This document shows, in pieces, positions 54,547 through 63,497 of a stretch of 64,000 nt of DNA; position 1 is the first letter of the stretch; each line of letters opens with the position of its first letter. The notes beneath the pieces were generated by a model. The model worked only from the letters and a program-made list of their open reading frames with translations. It was not told the origin of the DNA and did not search any database. The DNA comes from Accumulibacter sp. (GTDB lineage Bacteria; Pseudomonadota; Gammaproteobacteria; Burkholderiales; Rhodocyclaceae), in assembly GCA_024235695.1 (NCBI GenBank), contig JACKLX010000001.1, positions 186,001-250,000 on the forward strand, read 5' to 3'. The translations under genes and the position numbers were made by a program.

Positions 54547-55290
54547 TCAGCCATCGAGCCTGCCCGCCAGGTAACGTTCGACGATCTCGTCCGGCGGACC
54601 GTCGGCAACCAGCCGGCCGTGATCCATCCACAAGACCCGGTTGCAGAGCGACTTCACCAGCAGATGATCGTGCGAAACCATGATCATGATGTTCGCCTTG
54701 TCGATCAGGTCGTGCATCCTGGCCTTGGCCTTGGCCATGAACGCCGCGTCGCCGCCGGCGAAAATCTCGTCGAGCACCAGGATGTCCGGATGCATCGCCG
54801 TCGCCAGCGAAAACGCCAGGCGGGTGTACATGCCGGTCGAGTAGTACTTGACGGGCGTGTCGATGAACTCCTCGAGACCGGCGAAGCTGATCACTTCCGC
54901 TTCGATTGCCGCCAACTGCGGCTTGCTGTAACCAAGGATCGCGCCGTTCAGGTAGATATTCTCCCGGCCGGTAAACTCGGGATGGAAGCCGGCGCCAATC
55001 TCGAGCAAGGGCGCGATCCGTCCATCAACCGAGATCTTTCCGTCGGACGACTCGTAGACCCGGCACAGGGCCTTCAGCAGGGTGCTCTTGCCGGCACCAT
55101 TGTGGCCGATGATCCCCACCCGGTCGCCGGCGGTGATCTCGAAACCGACGTTCTTGACCGCCCAGAAATCCGAGTAGGCGGTCTGACGCTGTCGCTTGAA
55201 GAGATTGGCGAAATACTCCTTGAGCGACGGCGAGCGATCGTGGTAGATGCGAAACTTGATCGACAGATCTTCAACACGAATGCTTGACAT
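54547..55290 (-). CDS. wzt: Polysaccharide ABC exporter ATPase (Wzt-like, short form)
   Basis: 247 aa. Walker A GHNGAGKST (62-70), signature region YYSTGMYTRLAFS, Walker B DILVLDEIF and switch His in MVSHD. It ends directly after the nucleotide-binding domain, without the C-terminal carbohydrate-binding domain found in Wzt proteins that read a capped chain end. Export would then not need a terminal methyl or phosphate cap. It starts 6 nt after wzm. Confidence 0.93.
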   Translation of the reverse strand: MSSIRVEDLSIKFRIYHDRSPSLKEYFANLFKRQRQTAYSDFWAVKNVGFEITAGDRVGIIGHNGAGKSTLLKALCRVYESSDGKISVDGRIAPLLEIGAGFHPEFTGRENIYLNGAILGYSKPQLAAIEAEVISFAGLEEFIDTPVKYYSTGMYTRLAFSLATAMHPDILVLDEIFAGGDAAFMAKAKARMHDLIDKANIMIMVSHDHLLVKSLCNRVLWMDHGRLVADGPPDEIVERYLAGRLDG

Positions 55291-55296
55291 GTCCGC

Positions 55297-56085
55297 TCAC
55301 AACCGGAAAACGATTTTCTTCTGATGACGCTGGAAAACCAGCAAGCCGATCGCCATCGCCAGGGCGGCGAGCAGGCTTGCCTGCACGACGACCTCGGCGC
55401 TCGGCAATCTGGCGAGATAGAGCGGCGCCCGGAAAAGCTCGATGAAGGGCACGACCGGGTTCAGGCCGACCACCCAGCCTACCCTGCCGACCAGGGCATC
55501 GTGCTGGTAGAGGATCGGCGTCAGGAAGAACAAGCCCTGCATGGCGATCAGGATGACGTGCTGCAGGTCGCGGAAGAAAACCGTGGTGATCGAGACGATG
55601 AGGGCGATCCCGAGCGCGAAGAAGAACAGCAGCACGTAGGCAACCGGCGTGAACAGGACCGCCCAGGACAGCGAGCCGCCAATCGCGATGATGATCGCGA
55701 ACAGCGCCAGAAAGGACAGCGCGCTGTCGATCAGTAGCGCCGACGCGATACTCAGCGGGAAGACCACCTTCGGCAGGTAGATCTTCTTGATCAGCCCCTC
55801 GTTGTTGATGAACGAAGAACCCGACTGGGTCACCACCGAGTTGAAGAAGTTCCACGGAATCATGCCGGCAAAAAGGAAGACGGTGAAGGTCTTCAGGTCG
55901 GTCTTGAACAGCGCCGAGAACACCACCGCCATCACCGACATCATCAGCAGCGGGTTGATCAGCGTCCACAGGTAACCGAGCGCGGTACGCCGGTAACGCA
56001 GGATCAATTGCTGTGCGACCAGCTGCTGCAGGACGTTGCGACTGTTGTACAGCTCGCCGAAGAACGAGCGGTCGTTGACCCTCAT
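55297..56085 (-). CDS. wzm: Polysaccharide ABC exporter permease (Wzm-like)
   Basis: 262-aa ABC-2 permease with six helices. RYRRTALGYLWTLINPLLMM and FKTDLKTFTVFLFAGMIPWNFF are the family signature. Together with the ATPase it flips completed undecaprenyl-linked polymer to the periplasm. Its ATG overlaps the stop of an uncertain open frame (ATGA). With an ABC exporter present and no wzx/wzy, the cluster makes an ABC-dependent O-antigen or exopolysaccharide. Confidence 0.93.
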   Translation of the reverse strand: MRVNDRSFFGELYNSRNVLQQLVAQQLILRYRRTALGYLWTLINPLLMMSVMAVVFSALFKTDLKTFTVFLFAGMIPWNFFNSVVTQSGSSFINNEGLIKKIYLPKVVFPLSIASALLIDSALSFLALFAIIIAIGGSLSWAVLFTPVAYVLLFFFALGIALIVSITTVFFRDLQHVILIAMQGLFFLTPILYQHDALVGRVGWVVGLNPVVPFIELFRAPLYLARLPSAEVVVQASLLAALAMAIGLLVFQRHQKKIVFRL

Positions 56086-56691
56086 CGATGCGCCTGCCGC
56101 CGGAAAACGCTCGCGACGCGGCGCCCCGGATCGACCACCGCCGGGAATGACGTCACCGAGCAGGCGCCGGCGGCGGTCGGCATCCGGATCGACACGGCGC
56201 GGACGGCCGGATCGGCCCGATCAAGTAGCTCGCTCATCACCAGGCTCGTCAGGCGAGCGCCGGGGACGACGTTGTCGTCGCAAGCGAACCGGCGGCAGCC
56301 GCGTTCCGGCGGCAATCGAGGTGACATGACGACGTCGGCTCGGAGAATGTCGGGAATCGAGTCATAGGGGAAATCGCTTCGAAGGTCCGGCCCGCCCGGT
56401 CCACGATCGGCGACGGACCACCGGCGGGGATCGCTCGACCCCGGCGCAAGTGCGATCGCGGAACTGCGGACTCCGGGGACACAGTAACGTGGAGTCTGCG
56501 GATGCGAAAGGACGAGAACCGCAGGTGAGCGAGCTTCGCCCAGGCACTCTGGTGGTGAAGAAGGGTCGATTTCAACCGCCCCCCCACTCCGGGGCGCAGT
56601 ATAGCGCAAGTGCAAACGTTTGTGCGCGCCGAATGCGGGTCGAGTCAGCTCAAGCTGAGGCCGACAAACCGTCCGACGAAAGGACAGCTGC
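56086..56691. other. Intergenic region upstream of wzm
   Basis: 606 nt between the GT-C-like gene and wzm. It holds a minus-strand -10 (TATACT) and an overlapping palindrome at 56598-56625. From 56327 to 56082 a minus-strand frame has high third-position GC and ends in an ATGA overlap with wzm; it resembles no family I know and could be a short gene or a remnant. No RNA gene is evident. Confidence 0.5.
56598..56625 (-). promoter_or_regulatory. Promoter -10 with LacI-family-like operator
   Basis: On the minus strand a palindrome GCACAAACGTTTGCAC (56625-56610) is followed by TATACT (56603-56598). The palindrome covers the spacer and -35 zone. Its AAACGTTT core with flanking GC resembles operators of LacI/PurR-type repressors. 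It would control transcription toward wzm. There is no regulator gene nearby. Confidence 0.35.
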
Positions 56692-58575
56692 TCAAAATTC
56701 GACAGGTTTCCATAAACTATAGGAAGACTTCGCACCGTAAGCCGATGTGGAGTCTACCGTTCCAATCCTTTCATAGCCTCCAGGGAAATCGAGCCCCCGG
56801 CTGGAAAGTATATCCACGGCCTCAGCCGCATCTGTATTTATCAAGACAAGCGCCTTTCTGAGTCGTGCGATGTCTGCAAACTGAAGTGCCAACTTGCTGT
56901 AATCCTCAGCGGCTTTGGATCCTGTTAGAAATGCTGGATGCCCTGGAGATCTTCCACCCATCGCGAACACCAGGCTGGGTAGATAACTGATGGCCACAAT
57001 ATCGTCACCCTGCTGAAACCCGTTTTCCTTGGCAATCGAAGTCAATTCTTGCACAAGAGCATGGGTTTGCGCGTCGAGTTTTAGCGTTCGGACCGGGAAT
57101 CCGACATCGGTTGGCACCACTTGCTGTATTAAACTGCTTGCTAGCTGCTGCGGGTTGAATATGCTGCCCTGAATGATCTGGCTGGTGGTAAATGCGGCAA
57201 TGAGCACTGCGCAAGAATGCAATAGCCAATAGCTGCGCGACTTCTCAACGAAAGTTAGCAGCAACAAGAAAACGGCACCGAACCAGGGCGCCGAATAGAA
57301 TCCTGTGACATTGAAAATCGGGTTTGCCGTACCGACAGCACCTGCAAAAGGCAAGGCAATCAGCAAGATCAATATCATTCCTGTATTCTTGTTTACGTAC
57401 GCACAATCTCCTGTGACTGTTCCTGTACCGCAGCCAGCAACCATGGTCTGGTTTCGCCATAATTCATAAGCAACAATGGTCAGCAACAGCAGGACCCATG
57501 CCAAATGGAAAACAAGGTAAAACGGAATCGTCTTGTCGGCAACCATTCTCTGGTCAATGTGAATAGCTGGACTCATTGACATAAAGGCCGCGACAAGCAA
57601 TGCCAAGAATAGTAAGCAAGAGCTGGCCTTCTCGCCAATATCGTTGCTCTTCCCGCGCAAGAATGAATAAATGAAAACGCCGAATATTATTATGTAACAA
57701 GGCCAGAAAGCTCTTGCAGCAGAATAGAACAAATGGAATATTTCAGTACTGTAAAGGAATATTTTTATCCGAGGAACGTGCACTCCGAAGCTTTGATACA
57801 GCGCCCATCCTTCCTTAAACATTCGCCATGACGGTTCAGGCGGAAGAACCAATATGAAATGCCCAGCAAACCAAAGCCCAACACCAAAAGCGACGGCGGT
57901 CGATACCGTCACCTTAAGGCGCGCACTGATTGATTTATACAAATAAACAAACAAACAATAAAGCAGGGCAAGACTAACTCCGGTCGTGATTTTTGTGAAC
58001 AAGGCCAACCCGATGCTCAAACCTGTCGCGGAAAAGACGGCCAGAATTTGTTTTCTATTTTCACTCCATTTTCCGAGAAGCGACAACCCGAACAACAATG
58101 TTCCCAAAAAAATATTTATGGCTATGGCCGTTAAGGTGTAGTTGTTGGGTGTTGCGAAAAACCACTGGTAGTACAACATCGCCCCAATTAGTATAAAAGC
58201 AAGCGACTCGGGGCGCAGGTATTTTACTTCAAAAGACTTAGTTTCTAGCATGAAAAACCTGTCGAATCCAATCCAGAATATGGAAGCGGCGGCTAGAATC
58301 AATACCATCCCAACCAATCTGAATGCTGCGGGATCATAGTCGGCAAGCCGGTACAAGAGCCCTGTGTAAACATATACTGCAGAGACATTTTGCAATATGT
58401 CTTCAGGGAATCGCGCGCTCAGGAGGTACACTCCCTCGTCGCCCAACCCCAAACCCTTATCCGCAGCCCAGAAAATCGCCGCAATGGAGGAAAACAACAT
58501 CACGTACAAGGCGATCAGGGCGACAATATTCGCGGATTGCTCGAAATGATTTCTGAACAGAATATTCATGGTCAT
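56692..58575 (-). CDS. Polytopic GT-C-like membrane protein, low GC
   Basis: 627 aa with about eleven helices in the first ~490 residues and a soluble C-terminal ~130 residues. After the first helix comes GLGLGDEGVYLLSARFP, whose Asp-Glu resembles the acidic catalytic motif in the first loop of GT39/GT-C glycosyltransferases; this is suggestive only. GC content is far below that of the rest of the window, with A/T-rich third positions (tttt, ataaat runs), so it was probably acquired. AAGGAAAAAG precedes the ATG. It stands at the outer end of the polysaccharide cluster. Confidence 0.75.
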   Translation of the reverse strand: MTMNILFRNHFEQSANIVALIALYVMLFSSIAAIFWAADKGLGLGDEGVYLLSARFPEDILQNVSAVYVYTGLLYRLADYDPAAFRLVGMVLILAAASIFWIGFDRFFMLETKSFEVKYLRPESLAFILIGAMLYYQWFFATPNNYTLTAIAINIFLGTLLFGLSLLGKWSENRKQILAVFSATGLSIGLALFTKITTGVSLALLYCLFVYLYKSISARLKVTVSTAVAFGVGLWFAGHFILVLPPEPSWRMFKEGWALYQSFGVHVPRIKIFLYSTEIFHLFYSAARAFWPCYIIIFGVFIYSFLRGKSNDIGEKASSCLLFLALLVAAFMSMSPAIHIDQRMVADKTIPFYLVFHLAWVLLLLTIVAYELWRNQTMVAGCGTGTVTGDCAYVNKNTGMILILLIALPFAGAVGTANPIFNVTGFYSAPWFGAVFLLLLTFVEKSRSYWLLHSCAVLIAAFTTSQIIQGSIFNPQQLASSLIQQVVPTDVGFPVRTLKLDAQTHALVQELTSIAKENGFQQGDDIVAISYLPSLVFAMGGRSPGHPAFLTGSKAAEDYSKLALQFADIARLRKALVLINTDAAEAVDILSSRGLDFPGGYERIGTVDSTSAYGAKSSYSLWKPVEF

Positions 58576-58796
58576 CTTTTTCCTTGGTTTACCTGGCGCC
58601 TTGAGTGTTCCAGTGTCCGGGGACGTGCTGAACCAATCGGGGTCTTCGTGAAAACGAGTCGGGCAATTTGCCCTTGGTCGAAGCTGTGTTTCCGACCATC
58701 GATTACCTTTCGTCCGAAACCATTTGTTGCGACATTATCCAAGCAGCCGTGGCGAGGTCTTACAGTCTTGCCACTTCATGACGCATCCCGGGCGTT

Positions 58797-59729
58797 TTAT
58801 TCGGAACTGCTCGGCTTGGCGGTCAACAGATTGGCGAAGCCTGGCAAGGCGAAGGAGTGAGCGGTGTTCTTCGCCAAACCACCGTAGCGCATTTTCTTCA
58901 GGGGGCAGATGTTCTTTGCGATGTGGAGCGGATGCTCGAACTTGGCGCACACCTGCGCCTTGAGTCTCGCGGTCCGTTCGTTGATCCGACTCAGCGGGGT
59001 GTCAGGCAAGGCTTTGCGCTTGCCCGGTCGCATGGCAACCGGGCAACGAACCGCTGTAACCGGCTTCGCCTTCCGTGTCTCCGCGCCCTGGTAGCCGGCA
59101 TCGCTGAAGACGATACTCTCGTCACCATACGGCAGCGCATTTGCGTGCGTCACGCAGTGGGTGGTGGCCGGTGTTGTCACCACGGTAAGGGTGATGCCTG
59201 ACTTCGCATCAGCGCCGACATCAATCTTCATGGCAAAGCGCCGCTGATTATCCTTCCGGGTCTGATGGATCTCGGGATGGCGCTCACCACCCCGATTCCT
59301 GGTCGAAGATGGGGCAGCAATGGTCGTCACGTTAACGGCGGTGGCTTCACTGATCATCAGACCTTCGAGGATCCGGTGTGCGTTGACGGCGGTGAACATG
59401 CGCTCGGTCAGTTGGCGCTGCCCAAGCAATCGCCTGGACTTGAGCAGGAAGGTCGCATCCGACGCGCGCTCACCTGACCGACCGATACCGATTAAACGAC
59501 GAACGGTTCGGCTGTCGTAGATGCCATCCTCGGTGCCTTCATTCCTAAAGCCGAAACATTGCCGGGCAACTGGCATGCGCCGCATACCTTCCAGTCTACC
59601 TGGCAGACGAACAGGGCGATCAGCTTTGGGATAGCACGGCGCAAGCGCGCTGATTTCACCAGGAAATCGATCACACGGCGTCACCTTCGTCTTGGCCGCG
59701 TCCTCCAGTTCGGAAAAGCTCGCTTGCAT
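58797..59729 (-). pseudogene. Decayed IS5-family transposase
   Basis: 310-codon open frame that follows the IS5-group transposase throughout (QCFGFRNEGTEDGIYDSRTVRR, FTAVNAH, IAAPSSTRNRGGERHPEIHQT, VFSDAGYQGAETRKA, VAMRPGKRKALP, KFEHPLHIAKN, RYGGLAKNTA). Of the DDE triad, Asp210 and Glu265 remain, but the first Asp, in the usual VDAT motif, is Asn133 (VNVTTIAAP). About eleven residues also seem deleted near residue 30. The protein is probably inactive. I could not find clear terminal inverted repeats. Confidence 0.8.
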
Positions 59730-60051
59730 GACGATCTACCGTTCAACCCTCCATCGGCCGATTTTCGCATGTCATCGACTGTCACGCGAGGCATTGGTGC
59801 GCTATTAACTATGCGCAATAGAAAAAATGTCTGTCTTAGCCGTTTTGCGCGCGAACTTCGCCAATCCTCGTCCCGGCGCATGCCGAACAGGCGCAATTCG
59901 CTTAGCCGGCATGGATTGCGGCATGGCGAGTTAGCTGAAGGTGTTGATGACGGCGTTGCAGACTAGCCGCAGGCAGGTCGGTCCGCACCCCGTGTGGCGT
60001 GGGAAGGGCAAGAGAAGGAAAGGGCAACCGAGAACGGTTGCCCTTGAATGG
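59730..60051. other. Intergenic region between IS remnant and tRNA-Phe
   Basis: 322 nt. The right end holds the tRNA terminator hairpin. The AT-rich part near 59810-59840 looks like former element DNA. No supported gene. Confidence 0.45.
60020..60045 (-). terminator. Terminator of tRNA-Phe
   Basis: AAGGGCAACCG, loop of four, CGGTTGCCCTT: perfect 11-bp stem 6 nt past the tRNA 3' end, followed on the minus strand by TCCTTCTCTT. Confidence 0.85.
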
Positions 60052-60127
<76 letters not shown>

Positions 60128-60139
60128 AACGAGCTCGGC

Positions 60140-60168
60140 AGTATATCGAATCGATTCGCGGTCGTCAA
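60140..60168 (-). promoter_or_regulatory. Sigma-70 promoter of tRNA-Phe
   Basis: TTGACG, 17-nt spacer, TATACT on the minus strand; transcription starts about six bases before the tRNA 5' end. The best promoter match in the window. Confidence 0.85.
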
Positions 60169-60249
60169 AGACTGCATTTGCCGAATGGCTGACCTGCGCC
60201 GTTGCCGACCGGCAACGGCGCAATGGCGGCACGGGCACGGCCGATCGCC

Positions 60250-61557
60250 TCAGCTCGCGCCGTCCGGGCGGCGCCGCTCGAGGCAGCTGCGGTAGCGGCT
60301 GTCAACGCGTTTCGCAAACCACTCGGTGGTCAGGCGCCGGGTGATCTTGGGGCTCTCCAGGTCGATTTGCGGCAGCCGTTCACGCGGCTGCCGCGCGCCG
60401 CCGTTCGCATCGGCGAGGGCGTAAAGCCGCTGGTAAAGGAGCGACTGTTCGAAGGCGAAAGTCTTCTCGAGTCTCAGGTCGCGCTGGATCTCGGCCTCGC
60501 TCAGTTGCAGACGCGGCCGCAGCGCCAGGACGGCGCGCTGGGTGTCGCTGGTTGCCGCCGCCGGTACGCCACCCTGGTAGCGCAACAGGTCGCCATCGAG
60601 CGTCAGCCTCTGGCCGCCGAGGCGGCCGACGGCATCCTGAAATGCCGCGTTGCGGCTGCTGTAGCGGCCGGCGTTGAAGTCGGCGAAGCGGTAGATCATC
60701 TGGCTGTAACTGGCCGGATAGTCGAGCAGCATGGCGATGCCGAAATAGAGTCCGCCGCGCCGGCTGAAAACCTCGTCACGGACGCTGTCGCGGAGCGGGT
60801 AGGGGTAGGGCCGCTGGCGCACCTGTTGCTCGGCAAACTCGACGCTGACCTGCATCGGACCGCCAGTACGCACCGGGTTGTAGCCGGCAAACAGCGTCCT
60901 GCCGCCGGGCAGTTCCGAAATCATCGCGTCGTACAGTGCGTTCATCTGCTTCTCGGTGCGCAGGGCGTCGATTCGTTCGCGGTAGCTGCGCCCGTCCGGT
61001 GACTTCTTCGAGACCGCGACGTCGACCACGACTTTCGGGATGGCGTACTTTTCTCGCCGCTTGTCGAGCTCCTGCCAGACGATGCGCGACAGGCCGGGAA
61101 CCGGCGGGTCGGCTTGGAAAGTCGACTCCTGGGCGATGATCGAGATGACGGCGCAGAGGTTTTCGGCGGTCAACGGAATCCGCAGGGCAACAAACGCGGC
61201 GACGATATCGGCCGCCCAGCCAGCGCGCTCGCCGATGCCGGCCGGCAACAGGGTGTCTGCCGTCGCGGGACCTTCACGCTCGCTCGGATAAGGGAGCGGG
61301 ATGGGGAGGGAAACCGCTGGCGGTCGCGCTGCCGTGGTCGTCGGCGGCGGGCCTGGCGCCGGCGCGAGTTCCGGCCGCGCCGGCGGCGACGGACGCGATT
61401 CGTAGCCGCCGTCGGTGGCGCAGCCGACGATCACGGCGAGCAGCAAGAGCGGCAAGCAGCTGCGCCCGACCGGCGTCTCGGCTCGCCGGCAGCAACTTCG
61501 CCGCGAGCAGGGTGGCTCGTTCGTTGGCGGGACGCAAGCTGGCGGCGTGGTCCTCAC
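60250..61557 (-). CDS. DUF1615 lipoprotein
   Basis: 435 aa. GTG start overlapping the ggt stop (GTGA). A long Arg-rich n-region leads to LPLLLLAVIVGC, a lipobox with the Cys at ~46, then a Pro-rich linker. The DUF1615 core begins at IGERAGWAADIVAAFVALRIP and includes ENLCAVISIIAQESTFQADPPVPGL and NPVRTGGPMQVSVEFAE. The AQES...Q pattern recalls lytic-transglycosylase folds, but no activity is established for the family. Expected at the outer membrane. Translational coupling to ggt suggests co-regulation. Confidence 0.88.
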   Translation of the reverse strand: MRTTPPACVPPTNEPPCSRRSCCRRAETPVGRSCLPLLLLAVIVGCATDGGYESRPSPPARPELAPAPGPPPTTTAARPPAVSLPIPLPYPSEREGPATADTLLPAGIGERAGWAADIVAAFVALRIPLTAENLCAVISIIAQESTFQADPPVPGLSRIVWQELDKRREKYAIPKVVVDVAVSKKSPDGRSYRERIDALRTEKQMNALYDAMISELPGGRTLFAGYNPVRTGGPMQVSVEFAEQQVRQRPYPYPLRDSVRDEVFSRRGGLYFGIAMLLDYPASYSQMIYRFADFNAGRYSSRNAAFQDAVGRLGGQRLTLDGDLLRYQGGVPAAATSDTQRAVLALRPRLQLSEAEIQRDLRLEKTFAFEQSLLYQRLYALADANGGARQPRERLPQIDLESPKITRRLTTEWFAKRVDSRYRSCLERRRPDGAS

Positions 61558-63350
61558 TCGCCGATCACCAGGCCCTCGCGGCGCGGGTCAGCGCCGCCGG
61601 CGAAAGCGCCGCTGACCTTCTGGATCGCCTGTAGCCCGCTACTCAGGCCCAACTCCCTGACCTCGTGGCCGCGGGCGCGCAAAGCGTCGATGAAGGGCGG
61701 TGGAAAGCGCTGCTCCTCGAGCAGGGTCGGACCGTTCAGCGAGCCGAAGTTGGGCAGGTCGATTGCCTGCTGCGGCGTCAGGCCCCAATTGAGCGTCGCG
61801 TAAAGCAGCTTGGCGGTGTAGTTGATGATCATTGCGCCCCCCGGCGAGCCGCCACTGAGCACCAACTCGCCGCTGTCGTTGTCGAAAACCAGCGTCGGAC
61901 TCATCGACGAGCGGGGCCGTTTGCCGGGCTCGACGCGGTTGGCGATCGGCCTGCCGCTGGCGTCTGCCGGCAAGAACGAGAAGTCGGTCAACTCGTTGTT
62001 GAGCAGGAAACCGTGCACCATCTGGCGGGCGCCAAAAGCGTCCTCGATGGTGGTGGTCATTGCCAGAGCGTTGCCCCGGGGGTCCACGATGCTGATATGC
62101 GAGGTGCCGTACTCGACCTGTTCCGGCATCGAGGAGTAGTCCGTGGTGGCGGGCCAGGGCGTGCCTGGCGTCGCGACCTTCATGCTCTGCGGCCCGATCA
62201 GCCGTGCCCGTTCGGCGAGGTATGCCGGACGGATCAGTGATTGCCAGCTGCCGGCCGGCGCGGCGACGAAATCGGGGTCGGCAACGTACCTGGCGCGATC
62301 AGCGAAAGCCAGACGCGATGCTTCAGTGTAGTAGTGCATCCACAACGGATTGTCGATGCGCAGGAAGCGCGCTTCGGTATCGTTCAGGATGCCGAGGATC
62401 TGGTCGATGGCGATCGCCCCCGAACCTGGCGGCGGGAAACCGCAGATCCGGTAGCTGCGCATCTGCCGGGTTGCCCGCGGTGCATAGTCGGTACAAAACG
62501 GTGACCGCCGCCTGGCCTGGTACGCCGCCATGTCGTCCAGGCTCAGCTGGCCGGGATTATCGGGATGATCGCGTACCCGCTCGACGATGGCCTGCGCGAT
62601 CTCGCCTTCGTAGAATGCCCGCGAGCCTTCGGCGGCGATCCGCCGCAGGACATCTGCCAGTTCGCTGTTGCGCAGCAGGCTGCCAACCGCACGTGGTTCG
62701 CCGTCGCGCTCGTAGAAGTAGGGGCCGGCCTTTGGATCCTTGCGCAGATGGCGGTCGGTCCTGAGCAGGGTGTACAGGCGCAGGCTGACCGGAAAGCCTT
62801 CTTCCGCCAGCTCGATCGCCGGTTCGAAGAGACGCTCCCAGGGCAGCTTGCCGTACTCGGCGTGCGCCATTTCGAGCATTCGCACGGTCCCCGGAACGCC
62901 GACCGCACGGCCACCGACGACGGCCTCGCGAAAGGCCATCGGCTTGCCGTCGGGCTTGAGGAACAGCGTCTCGCTGACCGCCGCCGGTGCCGTCTCGCGC
63001 CCGTCGAGCGCGACGACCTCGCGACCATCGTAGTGGAGCATGAATGCGCCGCCGCCGATACCGCTCGACTGCGGCTCGACCAGCGTCAGGACCATCTGCA
63101 CGGCGATCGCCGCGTCGACCGCCGAACCGCCGGCCTTGAGGATTGCCAGTCCCGCTTCACTTGCCAGCGGATGCGCGGATGCGACGGCGAATTTCTCGCC
63201 GCGCCAGCCAGGCTGCGTTACCGACCCCGAAGTACCCTCTGGCTGGCGCCAGTCGGTGCCGCCCGGGACGGCCGGCGGGGCCATCGATGGGGCGTGCGAG
63301 CAGCCGCCGGCCAGCAATGCGGCAAGCAGAACGGTATGGAAAAGTTTCAT
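61554..63350 (-). CDS. ggt: Gamma-glutamyltransferase
   Basis: 598 aa. Cleaves gamma-glutamyl bonds such as in glutathione. The ATG at 63350 gives a lipoprotein-type signal (LLAALLAGGC). The autoprocessing nucleophile is Thr416 in EYGTSHISIVDPRG, dividing the protein into large and small chains. Substrate-site segments GGSAVDAAIAVQMVLTLVEP, SSGIGGGAFM, and RPRSSMSPTLV are present, as is the GGSPGGAMI oxyanion region. Most relatives are soluble periplasmic; lipid anchoring here is predicted from the Cys. Confidence 0.95.
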   Translation of the reverse strand: MKLFHTVLLAALLAGGCSHAPSMAPPAVPGGTDWRQPEGTSGSVTQPGWRGEKFAVASAHPLASEAGLAILKAGGSAVDAAIAVQMVLTLVEPQSSGIGGGAFMLHYDGREVVALDGRETAPAAVSETLFLKPDGKPMAFREAVVGGRAVGVPGTVRMLEMAHAEYGKLPWERLFEPAIELAEEGFPVSLRLYTLLRTDRHLRKDPKAGPYFYERDGEPRAVGSLLRNSELADVLRRIAAEGSRAFYEGEIAQAIVERVRDHPDNPGQLSLDDMAAYQARRRSPFCTDYAPRATRQMRSYRICGFPPPGSGAIAIDQILGILNDTEARFLRIDNPLWMHYYTEASRLAFADRARYVADPDFVAAPAGSWQSLIRPAYLAERARLIGPQSMKVATPGTPWPATTDYSSMPEQVEYGTSHISIVDPRGNALAMTTTIEDAFGARQMVHGFLLNNELTDFSFLPADASGRPIANRVEPGKRPRSSMSPTLVFDNDSGELVLSGGSPGGAMIINYTAKLLYATLNWGLTPQQAIDLPNFGSLNGPTLLEEQRFPPPFIDALRARGHEVRELGLSSGLQAIQKVSGAFAGGADPRREGLVIGE

Positions 63351-63461
63351 GGCCGGAATCGATTGGGCAGACCCGCGCTTTGTCTCATTCATGGCGGTCG
63401 GGCGTCAAGAGGGAACGCCACGGGCAGGCGATCAAGGGGCACGCTGGCCGATCGCGGACTC

Positions 63462-63490
63462 TTGTTTTCCTTCGTATATCAGGATATGCT
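63462..63490 (+). promoter_or_regulatory. Sigma-70 promoter for the efflux adaptor gene
   Basis: TTGTTT, 17-nt spacer, TATGCT. The -10 ends 7 nt before the ATG, so transcription would begin at about the ATG (leaderless). It lies in the AT-rich part of the divergent gap with ggt. Confidence 0.5.
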
Positions 63491-63497
63491 TATAGAC

